64,000 nt of DNA from Anniella stebbinsi (taxonomy: Eukaryota > Chordata > Lepidosauria > Squamata > Anniellidae). Shown here piece after piece: positions 1 to 12,356 of this stretch; the stretch's first letter is position 1; each line of letters opens with the position of its first letter. The position numbers were made by a program, and so were the translations under genes. Location of the stretch: the NCBI GenBank assembly GCA_029215795.1, contig JARDYH010000003.1, positions 171,752,382 through 171,816,381 on the forward strand, written 5' to 3'. The notes beneath the pieces were generated by a model that saw only the letters and a list, made by a program, of their open reading frames with translations, ran no database searches and had not been told where the DNA came from.

Positions 1-1545
1 ATATGTTATCTAAAATTATAGAATGTGCTATAGAGGTGATTAAAGTCTCTGGTCATGCATTAATGACAGCGGATATTAAAATGAAGAATGATTATAGAGA
101 AGCAAAGAGATGGAGAATGGATACAAGGATTTTAAATAATACAATTATTGTTGAAAAAATAAAAAAAGAAATGCAGACGATATGGGAAATTAATGAAGCA
201 GAGCAAAACTCTCAAGGGATTATATGGGATACCATGAAGGCAGTGGTAAGAGGGATTTGTATTAGGGAAATGTGTACCCTAAGAAAACAACAGGAAGCAC
301 AAAACAAAAAGATAGAAAAGGAGGTAAGGGAATTAGAGGAAAAATTAAGAGAGACAAAAGATAGACGCCTATTTGCCCAAATTCAAGCTAAGAAGAAGGA
401 ATTAGAGAAAGAAGAGTTAGAACAGGGTCAAAGGAATTTACTATATTTGAAGAGAGATTTTTCTGAATATAGTAATAAAAATTCTAGGATGCTGGCCAGG
501 TCCACTCAGTCAAAAAAGGCTAAGAATACGATAGGGACAATTAAAGATAAGACAGGGAAAAGATGTAATTTAATGAAGGATAAATTAAATATATTTCAGG
601 AATTTTACAGTGAATTATATGCATCAGATAAGGGTCCACAGGTTAAAGTAGAGGAATATGTAGAGAGGAATTGGAAGATAAGATTACAGAGACAAGACAG
701 GGATTATATGGAAGGTTTGATTACAGAAAAAGAAATAGAAGGAATTATTGATAAATTAAAAGGAGGGAAATCTCCGGGGATAGATGGTTTGGGGCCGGAA
801 TATTATAAGACATTTAGAGCAATATTAATACCAAAATTGAAAAATTATTTAATAGTATAATAGAAGGAGGAAAGACCCCGCCATCATGGGACCATTCTTT
901 GATTATATTAATCCCAAAACCAGATAAGGATTTGATGGATCCAGCTTCTTATGGACCAATTTCGTTAATAAATCAAGATTCAAAAATTTTTACGGCAATA
1001 ATGGCAAAAAGAATGAGTACATTTATAAAAAAATATATTAAAAAAGATCAATGTGGATTTATTGCAGGAAGGCAAATGCCTAATTTAATTGGAAGAGTTT
1101 TAAATATAATTAATATTATCAAAAAAAGGAATTTAAAAGCAGGATTGTTAGCACTAGATATATTCAAAGCCTTTGATTGTGTGGAATGGCTAGCACTTAA
1201 GAAAATTATAAGAAACTTTGGGTTTGGAGATAAATTTATAGGAGTGATAGATCAGTTATATAAAAATAATAAAGCAGAAATTATAGTTAATGATGGGTTA
1301 ACGCAACAGATTACTTTAGCCTGAGGAACTAGACAAGGATGTCCACTTTCACCGATTTTATTTGCAATAGTGTTAGAAATTTTGGCGAATGTTATAAGGG
1401 AGGATGTAAGATTAAAAGGGATAGGGGGGAAAGAAAAGATTAAAATGAATATGTTTGTGGACAATACATTGTTGACGTTAGAAAATCCCCTGGAGAGTGG
1501 GGAAGTGATAAAGAAACATTTGAGAGAATTTGGAAAATCATCCCC
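1..1545 (+). mobile_element. L1-type LINE ORF2 fragment, broken
   Basis: Decayed ORF2 of an L1-clade non-LTR retrotransposon, open at the left window edge. The frame at 3-860 has the lysine- and glutamate-rich linker between endonuclease and reverse transcriptase, then the start of the RT domain (motif GGKSPGIDGLGPEYYK). The frame changes between 860 and 899. Then come RT blocks with IPKPDKD, SYGPISL, GFIAGRQ and ALDIFKAFD. A TGA at 1322-1324 stands just before GTRQGCPLSPILF. The catalytic block reads FVDNTLL where L1 elements have FADD, so an active-site aspartate is lost. Similarity fades after about 1530; the RT C-terminus, Cys-rich tail and poly-A are missing. The element has at least one frameshift, one nonsense codon and a 3' truncation, so it is dead. 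L1 assignment is confident; the exact subfamily is not determined. Confidence 0.88.
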
Positions 1546-3251
1546 ATCAAGGGAAACATCAATCTTGGGACCAAATTCTTATTCAGAATTACTTTGCTTA
1601 TTTTTTTTAATTACACGGCTCGGCCTTGAGCAGGTAGACAGCCACTGTGTGGTATAACTACTCCACAAGACATCCTGGTACCTTTCATACACATGTTTAA
1701 AGAATAGTTTCAGAATGTGATAGGGAACACAGCTGCTGGTTTTTTAGTTCACAGAAACATTCATGGAATTTCTAGGCAGTTACCCTGACTGTTCAAATTT
1801 CAACAAAAAAAGGGGGAGGGGGAGGAATGTCACTCTTTGTACATATCTTTCTAGCAAAATGTCCACTTTTTTAAAGCCACCTTGAGGGCCATTTTTCTTA
1901 GTAGGAAGACAGGGTACAAATATATCTCAGTTAACACAATGTACAGGTCACAGATTATATTAAAAGTTGTATTATAAATGCTTTATAGGAAACAGTTTGT
2001 AGTAAACCATTTATGGTTGGAAGCACGGCACTGACCTGGGCAGTTATAGAGTGCCATGTACTTTTAAGAATGCAATATTAATAATTAATAATAATTTTAA
2101 AATATCTGATTTATGGGCAAACGTATTTCAAGCACAGCATAAGGATCTGTTAAGGGAGTGATAAACTATAGTTAACAAAGGGATTTCATCTGTTGTACTT
2201 CATAACTATCTATTTCATTTTTAATGAGCAAGCCGAAAACATGTGGTACATCTACATTCTGAAAATTAGACCTTAGTATTATATGGAACTAACTTTCCCT
2301 GTGATGTTCTGTGGAATGTCTGAACAAATTAGCTCAGTAATGTTGTCAATGCAGGCATGGAAGACCTGGAGATCTGCAGGGTGTGTCTGTTCATGTATGT
2401 GCTCAACGTTGATATTTGAAACAACTTTTACTCAGCCAGTAATTCTGCTTCTGAAGAAGGGCCTTAGCAATAGTTTTGCAACCCTTTATGGAGTAGATCA
2501 AATGGGGACTTAGTTGCGAATAATTACACATGTGTAATTCCTTTGGTGGGTACAAAGGGCTTCTAGAGATGAAAGGGAAATTACGTTTGCTTACTGGTGC
2601 TTTGCTTCCTGCTGCTCTGCTTCCTGCTGCTCTTCCACAATTGTAATGAGCTGAATTATATGGGAGAAGAGGGGCAACTATGTGGTCTGTAATTGAAAGC
2701 TTTGGTGCTCATAGTATTGAATGTGACAGTGCCATCTAGTGGGTGTTTGGTAGTGCAACTTCTCCTGCACACAGTAGGGAATCCTGAGATATTTCAGAAG
2801 AATTGAAATATCCAAGTTCCCCCACTCCCAAAATGGAATAACCGGGGGGAGGAGCGGGACATTTGCAGGAGGTTCACGATGTCGTCAAAAAGACCCGTGA
2901 ACTTCCATGAGTAGCCAGTCATGAATGTGCCTTATTTCACTTGTGTGAAAAAGCCTAAAGTGTATGTCGCCAATAAGGAACACCTTTGATGCAAACATGT
3001 TCTGAAAAGATACCTTAAAACAACAACAACAACAACAACACCTTCTTTAGTTAGTTTCCCTGGTAGGAGATTGGGGTCAGGCAAAAGCCCAGGAACTTTG
3101 AGCCCTTAACCAAACTGTCCACTGTCAGCTAAAGTTCTGAAGGTGATAAGTACAAGCAAGCAAACTGAGTATTACAGAAGATCCTGTGACTGCCAAAAGG
3201 TATGTCAGATCCAGGCAATTTATGGCATCAGAAATAGTGACCAACCAGTGA
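1546..3251. other. Non-coding stretch, nothing recognised
   Basis: No gene or clear transposon is visible. It contains a short AAC microsatellite (next entry) and a segment around 2845-2960 whose end weakly resembles 46530-46580, perhaps two copies of one old repeat. The short open frame at 2283-2513 has no recognisable product. Confidence 0.5.
3017..3041. repeat. (AAC)n microsatellite
   Basis: About eight uninterrupted CAA units, perhaps an old retroposon tail. Confidence 0.9.
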
Positions 3252-3383
3252 AGGATCTACACTACTGCTTTAAAACGGTTTAAAACGGTTTATAACTGTA
3301 GTGACAACTGTTGGGTCCCAGGACACACTCCATATACAGTTTTCAAAACGTTTTCAAAGTGTCGTATACTACTTGGTGTAGAT
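3252..3383 (+). mobile_element. MITE family A, copy 1
   Basis: About 130-bp non-autonomous DNA transposon. It begins with GGATCTACACTACTGC, has runs of TTTAAAACGG and ends in GTGTAGAT, so the ends are inverted repeats. Related copies lie at 11249, 13741, 21627, 45836 and, in a longer form, 49808. This copy has an extra TTTAAAACGG unit. No clear target duplication is seen here. Confidence 0.75.
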
Positions 3384-3839
3384 TTGTCTCAGCACCTTGA
3401 ATTCAATTCTGAATTGGGTCAGTATGAGGAAGCTGAAAAGAAAAGGGGAGGCTACATCTCAAAAGAAATGATCACAGCATAAAAGTGAATGGTACAGACA
3501 ATGCAGTATTGCTCAAAACATTAGTATGAGAATCACATTGCCTTTTCTGTCTGGGAGCCTGTTCCCAAAAGCAAAAATTTGTAATGCCATTTATTAATGG
3601 TGTGTTAATAAATGGATGTTTTGTCAGCAAAATGTACAGGTGGGGACCAGTCCTTCTTTGGACTGCAGATCATACGTATACCACTTTTATGCTATTCATT
3701 AATAATGTGTATTTAATTATCCAAATAATTGTTTACATTTAGTTTAATGTGTTTCTTGTTCTCCAGAAAAGATACAATGGTATGGATGAGGATCCAATCA
3801 GATCCTTGGTATTTCTTGAATATTTAGATGCCTGTACAC

Positions 3840-4719
3840 TAGGGATGTGCACGCCCGAAAATATCGTATTTTATCGTTATCATAATTTCGGACCAAAAAA
3901 ATTATCGTCTCCAATAATATCATAGATGAACCATATCGTCTTCATGATAAATATCAGAAATCCGATATTTAATTTGCAGCCCGATTATGCCCTATAGAGC
4001 TGATTTTCTTTTTAGAAAAATGTCTATAACGTCTGTATTTTCAAAGTTACAGGCTTGAAACTTGGTCACAATGCTTATGGGGTATGCCCAAGTATGTGTA
4101 TAAAATTTGAGATCGATCCCTCCAACCCTCGATTTTATATGAATTTATTAAAGATTGTTTAAGTTCTGTCAGGTCAAAAGTTGCACGATCTTTCAAAAAT
4201 TCATATAAAATACGGGGGTGGAGGGATTGATCTGAAATGTGGCACATATGTGTAGCAATATGTGCTAGACATGTGTGTGAAATTTGAGCTCGATCCCTCC
4301 AACCCTCGATATATTATATGAATTTGTTAAAGATCCTGCAACTTTTTGACAGGTCTGAATGAACGCACGCGGCGAGCTGTCATTCTGACCTGTCAGAACT
4401 TAAACGTTCTTTTATAAATTCATATAAAATCGAGGGTTGGAGGGATCGATCTCAAATTTCATACACATACTTAGGCATACCCTATAAGCACTGTGACCAA
4501 GTTTCAAGCCTTTAACTTTGAAAATACAGAAGTTATAGGTTTATTTATATGGCAGTCTGATAATCCGATATAATCAGGCTAAAAATTATCGTCTCCAATG
4601 ATTATCGTAGGAAGTTGTATTGTATCATTATTGTTAATCATTAAAATGTCTGATAACGATACGATAAAGAGCATATCGTATCGTTATCAGACATTTTAAT
4701 GATACAATACACATCCCTA
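3840..4719. mobile_element. Non-autonomous hAT element, AT-rich foldback, complete
   Basis: An 880-bp element with inverted ends TAGGGATGTGCAC and, at the right, ACACATCCCTA. It is flanked by an exact 8-bp direct repeat, CTGTACAC, at 3832-3839 and 4720-4727, the target-site length of hAT transposons. The subterminal regions are full of TATCG/CGATA motifs. The interior holds two long inverted arms (about 4040-4200 and 4385-4540), so the element would fold into a hairpin. It has no transposase gene. A longer relative is at 27955-29187. Superfamily assignment rests on TSD length and end sequence. Confidence 0.85.
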
Positions 4720-4727
4720 CTGTACAC

Positions 4728-6485
4728 TTTCTCCATATTTTTTCCTCTCAGTACTTTCCATTTTATTCCAAAATTGGATGTTTCATGTGCAAACCTGAGC
4801 ATATTCTGGAGGTAACAGAACAGTGTCTTGTAATCCCAACAAAAAAAGCAAATGATCATCACTTTTAATACTGAGAGGATGCCTCATGATTAGAAGTTGG
4901 CCATAATGTTGACGATGGTAATAGGGATATGAACAGGCAGAAGGCAAACTTCTACTATGAGATGACCTTATTAAAGGTGGGTTCAAGCATTATCTGCCAT
5001 CAGTCTTAAAAGCTCATGAAGATGGGAAGAAGTTACAAGCAGGAAAAGAGGAAGAGGTAAGAACAATCAAGTGTGCACCTTAAACAACATACTGCACTTG
5101 GCTTAACCTTGCAATAGACAAACAAACAAAAACATAGGACAGTATCCAACCCTGTCTGTGCACCAGTGCGCCCCACTGCCGGTGCAACAAGAAGCTAATA
5201 CTTCCGAAAACAATCAGAAAGAAACCAAAACATTCATTTCTGAAATGGAAGAGGTCAGAGGAGCTCCTAAAAGCACAGCATACTGCCCATTAGGGCCACA
5301 ATCCAACACTGATTTCAGTAACTCTGAGTTGGAGTGTAGCGATTATTATTTGTTGATAGATTTCATGCATTGTAATGCATATAAACCCAATGGCCATATG
5401 GCCAAAGGCCAAGCTGCCCAGGATTGGTTGGAGTTATCATCCAACACATCTGGAGAGATGGCGCCAGTTTGGGGAAGGCTGCCTTAGGGGAACATCTCCT
5501 CCTAACCCATTTCTTGAGATCTAAGTGTTCCATATTTAGTTCAAATCAATTCTGTGACATCCCGGAGCAGGACCTCTGCTATCTTGCACAGATGCAGTAG
5601 AATTCATTGTCAAGAGAAGTTTGCTCGGCCACTTCTTTGAGGATTTTCTAGCCATTACTGAAGATATTTTTTTATTTTTGAAAAGACTGGTATTTTATGG
5701 CCCTGCCCTATTTTGTTGGTTCTGTTGCTGTTCTACTGCCTTTTATCTGTTTTTATCTGCTGGCTATGTGCCTGGAGGTTTGTTTTGTTGTTTCGTTTGG
5801 TGTATGGTGTTCTTTTGTATTATTCTTACTCCCCCTCCTTGCTTACTATTTGTTAGCTTGTTTTTATTGATTGTTCCATTTTAAAGGTGTTTGATGCTGC
5901 TGATGCCAAGTTTGTTAGTTTCCATAGTAGAGATTTTATATTTTGTTCTACTATTTTAAGCTGCCTCTGTGAGTGCTTTGGCTGACAGGCCACTCATACA
6001 TATTAGAAATAAACAAATAGGATGCGGATCACAGGAATCTGTATGAGCTGAAACTCCCAAGTCATCTTCAAGTGCAGCCCTGTGTAAATCACACTGGAGT
6101 AGTCCATCCAAGATAAAGCTAAGGTAAAGCTTCCAATGCCAAGTTCCCTTTTCTCTAAGAAGGGATGCAGCTTTCCTGTTTGTAACTGATAAAAGGGACT
6201 CCTAGCCACAACTGCAATTTGTGTTTTCAGATATTAAGCTAGGTCCAAATGTAGTTTCAGACTGTTAAACTGCTTTGCTGTTTTTTAATTATCATCCTAT
6301 CAACCACAGATTCCTCTCCTAAAGCATCTTCTCTTCTCCATCTTCTCTGGATTCAACTTCATCTTCTTCAACAGCCACTGCAGCTCCCAAACACTAGATA
6401 AGGACAGACACAGCTACTTCACATTGTGTGATTCATGAAGTATAGAGCTGGGTATCACCAGCTTTTTGTGGATGCTCCATTGAGA
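4728..6485. other. Non-coding stretch with old repeat remnants
   Basis: No gene recognised. About 5433-5488 matches one arm of the palindromic MITE seen at 6850-6980. About 5935-6020 looks like the 3' tail of an L2-like LINE (GCCTCTGTGAGTGCTTTGGC followed by AT-rich sequence). The hydrophobic open frame at 5621-5884 lies in T-rich DNA and shows no family features; I do not call it a gene. Confidence 0.45.
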
Positions 6486-6491
6486 AGATCA

Positions 6492-6849
6492 AGGCCCCCT
6501 CCACAAGAATGCGCCTTTGCGCCTGGTTCCGCGATTATGCGCATTATCGCGGAGGCGCATTTACTCACAATCCCTCTGCACGGGAGGCGGCGAGAAGCGG
6601 CGAAGCGCATTAAAAGATGCCCAAAAAGCGCTTTCCAGGTAGTTAATGCGCATAATCGCTTGTTCACACAGCGAAAATGCGCTTTAACGGCCGGAGCAAA
6701 ATAAAAGTCGCTATTTAACGCGCGTTCGAAAATGCGCATTATCGGGGAGATAACGCGCCTGTACGCCCGTTTTGCGCTCCGCTCGTGTGTAGGTAAAATT
6801 TATAATGAGCCTTCAAGGCTCATTAAACGCCCCGTGTGGAGGAGGCCCT
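6492..6849. mobile_element. CpG-rich MITE with 6-bp flanking repeat
   Basis: A 358-bp island rich in GCGC and CGCG in otherwise AT-rich DNA. It begins AGGCCCCCTCCACA and ends TGTGGAGGAGGCCCT, a terminal inverted repeat with one indel. AGATCA occurs on both sides (6486-6491 and 6850-6855), which looks like a target-site duplication. The interior repeats GCGCATTATCG-like words in both orientations. The superfamily is uncertain. The open frames on both strands here are composition artefacts. Confidence 0.6.
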
Positions 6850-6980
6850 AGATCAGGATTTCCCAACCTGGTGTTTTCTGGATGTGTTGAACTACAAGTT
6901 CCCTTATTCCCAGCCAGCATGGCCTGAGAGCTGAAGTCCAAGAACATCTGGGGGACACTAAGTTTGGGAAGGCTGATCTA
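6850..6980. repeat. Palindromic MITE, family B
   Basis: Imperfect palindrome beginning TAGATCAGGATTTCCCAACC and ending in GGGAAGGCTGATCTA. Diverged members are at about 25915-26040, 54662-54800 and 59195-59350. The foldback form indicates a non-autonomous DNA element. Confidence 0.65.
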
Positions 6981-7851
6981 GGCAATCTCACCCAGCTGCT
7001 TCCTATGATGATAAACAACACAGGCAATATTATCAACCCTGTGGAATCCTGCTTGAGTAGGAGTCCTCCTAACACTTTCATCTTTGTGTGCTTTTCCACA
7101 AAAGAGCAAAGCCACCCAAAAGCAAGCCTCTTAATGTCAACAGTTCAAGCTGTTCAAGAGATGTTGCTAGAAGTTGCGAAAATACATGCAAGAACTAATA
7201 TAAGAAGCCTTGCCCTCTCGGCTTCTAGACATAGATTGTCTACCTGGATTCTAAAGCTCTGCCAACAGCAGAAACAGGTTAGAAACCTGACTGAAAAGGA
7301 TGCCTCATCCAGATGTACCTGAAGTTCATTGCCAGCATATATTCACACTTTTCCTCGAAAGGGGGAGAGTGGAAACAAGCCTATAATTTGACAGCCTCTC
7401 CCTACACAAGTGTAGCTTTTTAAAGGATGCTCAATTGTATTTACAGCTTTGGCAGCCAATACAAAAAGGAACTGCCCTGCTGGCTAAGCTCCACCTATCA
7501 GTAGCCAGACAGATGACATCATCTATATTCCTGTTTCCTACAGATTCAGATCTCTGTTGAGCAGGGAGTTCACTGCAGATCCTGTCCTTTGTAACTAAGG
7601 GCAGAGAAGCATTTATCTAGGAGACTTAAGCTAGGAGAAAGTATGGCTGGAACACCAGGGGAACCTCAGTGAACCACCATTCCATTATCTGCATGTATAT
7701 TAAATTACATTCTGTGCATTTGGAAGCTTCTATAAATCACCGTAATGGCCAGTCCCTTTCCTAGGAGCCAGTCCTGACTTGGTTTTACATGCAGAACTTC
7801 TTTGCCTTTATGAAGGAGACATTTTGAAGACATGGCCAAGATAAAGAGACT

Positions 7852-7888
7852 TGTGGGGGGGTGGGGGTGGGGGGGTGGGGGTGGGGAA
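7852..7888 (+). repeat. G-rich tract, possible G-quadruplex
   Basis: At least five runs of four or more G separated by single T residues. The pattern meets the usual sequence rule for a four-stranded G structure on the + strand. Whether it forms in cells cannot be seen from sequence. Confidence 0.7.
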
Positions 7889-8577
7889 GGGACTTGGTGA
7901 ACCCCTTGAATTGTGTTAAGAGTTTCCGCATGCCAAACATCTGCCAAATTAAATCCATGACCATTCCTACCCAAAATCCGTGATTGGTGAAACAAAGGGC
8001 AGAGTGAAACAGAGAAACAATGAACTGAGCGTGAAATAACTTCTCTCATCCCTGTCTAAGAAGGAGATAAAAAAAAGATTTCCTATTGACCCCTCCTCCC
8101 CCACCTTCATCAGGCTCACACGATTTTGCCAGGTTCCATCCACAATCAACCAGATTCTACCCTAAATCCACACCTATGATTGATGAGAACCTGATTTGTC
8201 CCTGTGCATCACATGTATTTTATAACCAGTGTGGATCATGTATGAACTCCATCTCATCATCATTTTTTGCCACCTGGCCCCATCTGGGGAGTCAGTATTT
8301 TTGAAATACTGAAACTTGGCAATTCTGTGACACAACCTGTCCAAAGAATTGGCTCCAAGTGGGACAATTTTGCCTTTTGTCCTGGATCTCAGCGTTCTTC
8401 TACCTTTTGAAATTGCATTTATTTCTCTGAGAATTCTAAACAAGTATGCTTCGAAGTCTGTTAATTTCTGATCTGCACCTGCAAAATATCTACAGATTTT
8501 AATTAAGTCTGTCCCTTGTATTCTGGATCAAGCAAATGGCAAGGCTTGATCTCTTCTTATATTTCTCTTGAGGACTA

Positions 8578-8603
8578 AACACACACACACACACACACAC
8601 ACA
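8578..8603. repeat. (AC)n microsatellite
   Basis: About twelve AC dinucleotides. Confidence 0.95.
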
Positions 8604-9045
8604 AACCCACAGAGAGCAAAATGACATACAGCTTTCCCACCGGATTTCCAAAAAATCCAGCTACACAAGCTAATCTTCTCTAAGATGAAAGGAGGAGATC
8701 AGCCCCATTCTAAAGAATACTTTGTAGGCACTAAAGTTTTGAAGCTGGATTTCAAGTTGAGGCCTCTGTGGGTTACAAGAAACATGTTATCTCCTCTCCT
8801 GATTTGCATAAACTATTACTTGCTCATACATTTTGGTTACATAGTTCAATGGCATCTAACGGCACATGCAAATATATTGCTATAAGCAGAAGCTTTCTAC
8901 CCTCCTGTTAACATTTCTTGAGGATGTAGGTGAAGGATTTAAGCATCATAAAGAGTCTTCCTGTGTTTCTGAGTGATTGACAAAAGTAGAAGAAACTGAT
9001 TTGAGAATGAACTGCCTTAAGGTTATATGATGCAGTTAAAACAAA

Positions 9046-9078
<33 letters not shown>

Positions 9079-9082
9079 AATA
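9046..9082. repeat. (ATT)n microsatellite
   Basis: About eleven ATT units ending in AATAATAAT, so the tract is partly palindromic. Confidence 0.95.
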
Positions 9083-9208
9083 ATTCCAGAGTTACTCATA
9101 TTTTAGTTTTCTGTTTTTATTCTTTCTCTGGCAGAATTAAACACTTAAAAACAGATCAAGGATGGGTAAGTAGGATGGAAATAGGCATTAATTAGCAAAG
9201 GAAACTTA

Positions 9209-9283
9209 TAGCGCAATCCTATACACATACACTCAGAAGCAAGGTACATTGAATTCAATGGGGCTTACTCCTATGTAGCCTTG
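9209..9283 (+). repeat. Short MITE-like repeat, family C
   Basis: Sequence around GCGCAATCCTATACAC and AATGGGGCTTACTCC. Related, diverged pieces occur at about 54575-54660 and 60130-60190. Probably an old palindromic DNA element; only part is recognisable here. Confidence 0.5.
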
Positions 9284-9289
9284 GGCTGC

Positions 9290-9955
9290 AATCAAATGCA
9301 CACTTGCTTGGATGTGTGTGTATAAAATTGCATTTTTGTCAACTATTTCCTTACCTATTTAAAGCTCATTCTTGTCACCTTGCTTATTCATTAGTCATCT
9401 TTCTTCCATAAATAGGGCCAGTTCACATAATGCTATGAAAAGAGATCCATGCATACCTATCTCATGTGTACACTTGCTCAGGGAAATGGGAACTAGTAGA
9501 TTACAATTTCTGTTGGGATCATTGATATTGCTGCTGGCTATATGCATATTCTACTGTTCTGCACACTATCTTTTGTTACATGCACATGTACCAGGGAAGG
9601 AAAAGGATGTTAAGGCCACATTCAGATGATCAAATAAGCTAGGATATTAACAAGTTCCATGTACTCACATGCAGGAGTGAAACAGGGGACAGGTGAAGGT
9701 GCACATGGCTTGTGCATAACTTGGCTTATTAAGCTTGAATTTGATAATCCTATCCAGGTATCACTAGTTATGGCCACTTAGTACCACATCTAGTCTGTCT
9801 ATACACCCAAATCATACGTTATCTCTTACCCGCAAAATGCTTGGATTGACATGCCGACTTAGTAATTATAGTGTGGCTTTCAGGAAAATGCTTTGGAGGC
9901 TGTTTTCACAAGATCAGTTCACTATGTATAAAATGAAGGGGAGACAGTTACTTTT
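9290..9955. other. Non-coding stretch, nothing recognised
   Basis: No coding or repeat signal that I can support. The short frame at 9372-9629 has no family features. Confidence 0.5.
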
Positions 9956-10324
9956 GAATCTCCCAATAAGGTATCAATCAATCAAAGGCAGTCTAGTTAC
10001 AAAGGTATGAATGACAATAATAAGAATTGAATATCAATGAGGTTTTTCAGCAATTTGGGAATACTGCCCATTATGAAATGTGACTATGACCCTAAGATAT
10101 CTATCAAAAAAGAAATCTTGCATATTATTGAGGAAGCGTTAGCGGAGGGTTATATTTCAAAATCAACGTATGATTTTCTCTCCCAAACTGATGAGAGAAT
10201 GCCACAGTTTTACCTTTTCCTTAAAATTCATAACAACTTTGTACCATTCCACGCCATCCTATTATTTCTGGATGTGGGTCCTTATTCAAACCCCTGGTAT
10301 GACTAATATTGACTCATTCCAAAA

Positions 10325-10815
10325 AACCTGTTATTCCTGAGATGGATAACTGGGATAACTGGCCTAAGCTACACCTGCCAGTTATCCCAGGCTCAGCTTG
10401 AGGTCAGCTTGAGGTCCAAATGATGCACAGGGGATCCCAGGGTCAACCAGGGATGACATCTCAGTTGTCCTGGGATAATCCTGATTTTTCTCACAGTCCC
10501 AGGACAACCCTGAGGACTGTGGGCGGTGGGGCCAACGCTCTGGGTCCTCCCTCCTTCCTGTGAGTAGCGGAGCTCTTCAAATGGAAACAGAGCTGTGCAG
10601 GGACTGTGCAAAACTTACTTTTTGTGGAGGATCGGGGCCACGCAACTGTGTGACTGGCTCTTCCTTCCCCCCAAACCCCCCACATCGCTCCAGAATGTCC
10701 CTCTTGACTTCCGGGACCTCGCGCTGGCATATGCACCCTGGGGGATGATCCTGAAAGCAAGTAAGCCCGGGATCCTCCCCCCCCCCCATCCCGAAAGGCC
10801 TCTTAGATGTAGATG
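10325..10815. mobile_element. GC-rich insertion within the Penelope-like element
   Basis: A GC-rich block with inverted words (CAGTTATCCCAGG, CCTGGGATAA) separates the N-terminal RT piece from later RT motifs. It is probably a non-autonomous DNA transposon. I could not find clean ends or a target duplication, so limits and class are uncertain. The several short open frames inside it, on both strands, are shadows. Confidence 0.4.
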
Positions 10816-11248
10816 AGGCTACTGACTCCTATCTAAGGGAAATTCAGAAATATCGACTCATTTTTGAAAATCTTTTATTCATGAGATAGACTCCTATCTA
10901 AGGGATAGAGCTGTTTTTTTGAAATTCAATTTAATCTCTGCATCAATATGGCTAGTAACTATGGATGTGAAAGTCCCATGAGATGAGACATTGAGAGTCA
11001 TAAGCAAAACCTTGAATAAATGGGTAATACTTCATCCCCCTACAAGTTTTCTATGTTCTCTAGCAGCATAACTTTTTGGGATGGGGGGGGGAATATTTCT
11101 ATTCATGAATACTTTTCTTTTTGCAAATTTCAGGAACAGCAATAGGGGGTTGCTTTGCCCCAGAAGTCGCAAACCTTTCTATGAATTGATTTGAAGAATT
11201 GTTTATACTACATGAGAGCAATCCATATAGACCCTCCATTGTTTTTCT

Positions 11249-11363
11249 GCCTATTTACACTATTGCTTTAAAATGGTTTATAACAGTTTTAAAATGGTTA
11301 ATAACCGTTATTAACTGGTTTAAAACTGTTATAAACCATTTTAAAGCAGTAGTGTAGATAGGC
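11249..11363. mobile_element. MITE family A, copy 2 (nearly perfect palindrome)
   Basis: Begins GCCTATTTACACTATTGC and ends GCAGTAGTGTAGATAGGC, with TTTAAAATGG and TTATAAACC arms, so it folds on itself almost completely. It lies between the RT block ending in SIVFL and the block starting RYVDD, so it inserted into the Penelope-like element. Confidence 0.75.
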
Positions 11364-12167
11364 TTTTTGTTAAATAAAAGATACGTGGATGACATATTTG
11401 TAATTTGGAATGGAACAGAAAATATGCTTAAGAGATTTGATAAATTTATAAATTCTAAACAGAACACCATAAAATTTGACTTTACTTATGAAAGAGACAG
11501 AATGCATTTCCTGGATGTGGAAACTGTAATTTATACACTGTAGTGGGCATTTACAAACTGACATTTACGGGAAACCTACAGATGCCAATACAGTTCTGAA
11601 ATATGACAGTTATACCTTAAAAAAAACTTCTCATATTCTCAAATAATGAGAATATGGAGAAGCTGCAGTAATACTTCAGATTTTCTAAGACACACCAATG
11701 TACTTATGCAACAACTGCAGGGCAGGGGATAGCCTCACAAGGTGCTAAAATAGGCACTATATAAGGCTAAACGTTTAGATAGAGGAGCATTGCTCATCCA
11801 AAATACAAAAAAACCACACACACAAAACCCAGGTTGATGGGACGATAGTGCCAATTAGTTTTGATGCCTGAACTGAGCAAATTAAGGCTGCTGTTTGTAA
11901 GTTTTGGAGGATATTTCTCATTGTAGAACTGGCCCCCTGTTTGACCATAAATGCTAGAAGAGTGTTAAGGACAGGCTGGTACTTGCGAGCATGAGTGAAA
12001 AAGTACAAAACCCTGTCAGAACCTTAGATGGATATGTAAGGAAGGGTCAGTTCCCCTGTGGAAACTGTAGTGTGTGTTCCAGTTGCAGTAAAATAAAGAC
12101 ATTCATTAATCCTAGTGGTAATAGGGAGTAAAGTTCTTTTTACAGGTAACAACAAAGGGGTTATACT

Positions 12168-12356
12168 GGGCCTGTTCAGATGATACACTAAGCCATGGTT
12201 AGGCAGCTAATCCCTTTGCAGCAAATGATTAGTGAGTGTATTTAAACTGTGGTTATGTAGCCACCATGGTTAGGAATGGTTCACATGACACACTAAGCCA
12301 TAATGATTAGCTTTAATGCTTAACCACCGTGGCTTAGTGTGTTGTCTGAACAGGGT
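12168..12356. mobile_element. Palindromic MITE inside the Penelope-like element
   Basis: Inverted ends: GCCTGTTCAGATGATACACT at the left, and the reverse complement of CCCTGTTCAGACAACACACT at the right. It carries CCATGGTTA and TAACCACCGTGG arms. It splits the Penelope GIY-YIG region just after the sequence encoding KGVIL. Confidence 0.7.

Larger units (their letters stand above)
6981..9045. other. Non-coding stretch, nothing recognised
   Basis: No gene found. The G-rich tract at 7852-7888 and the AC microsatellite at 8578-8603 are listed separately. Confidence 0.5.

Noticed and set aside
5621..5884. Hydrophobic 87-codon frame resembling a membrane protein
   Set aside because: T-rich low-complexity DNA gives Phe/Leu/Cys-rich translations; no homology or gene structure.
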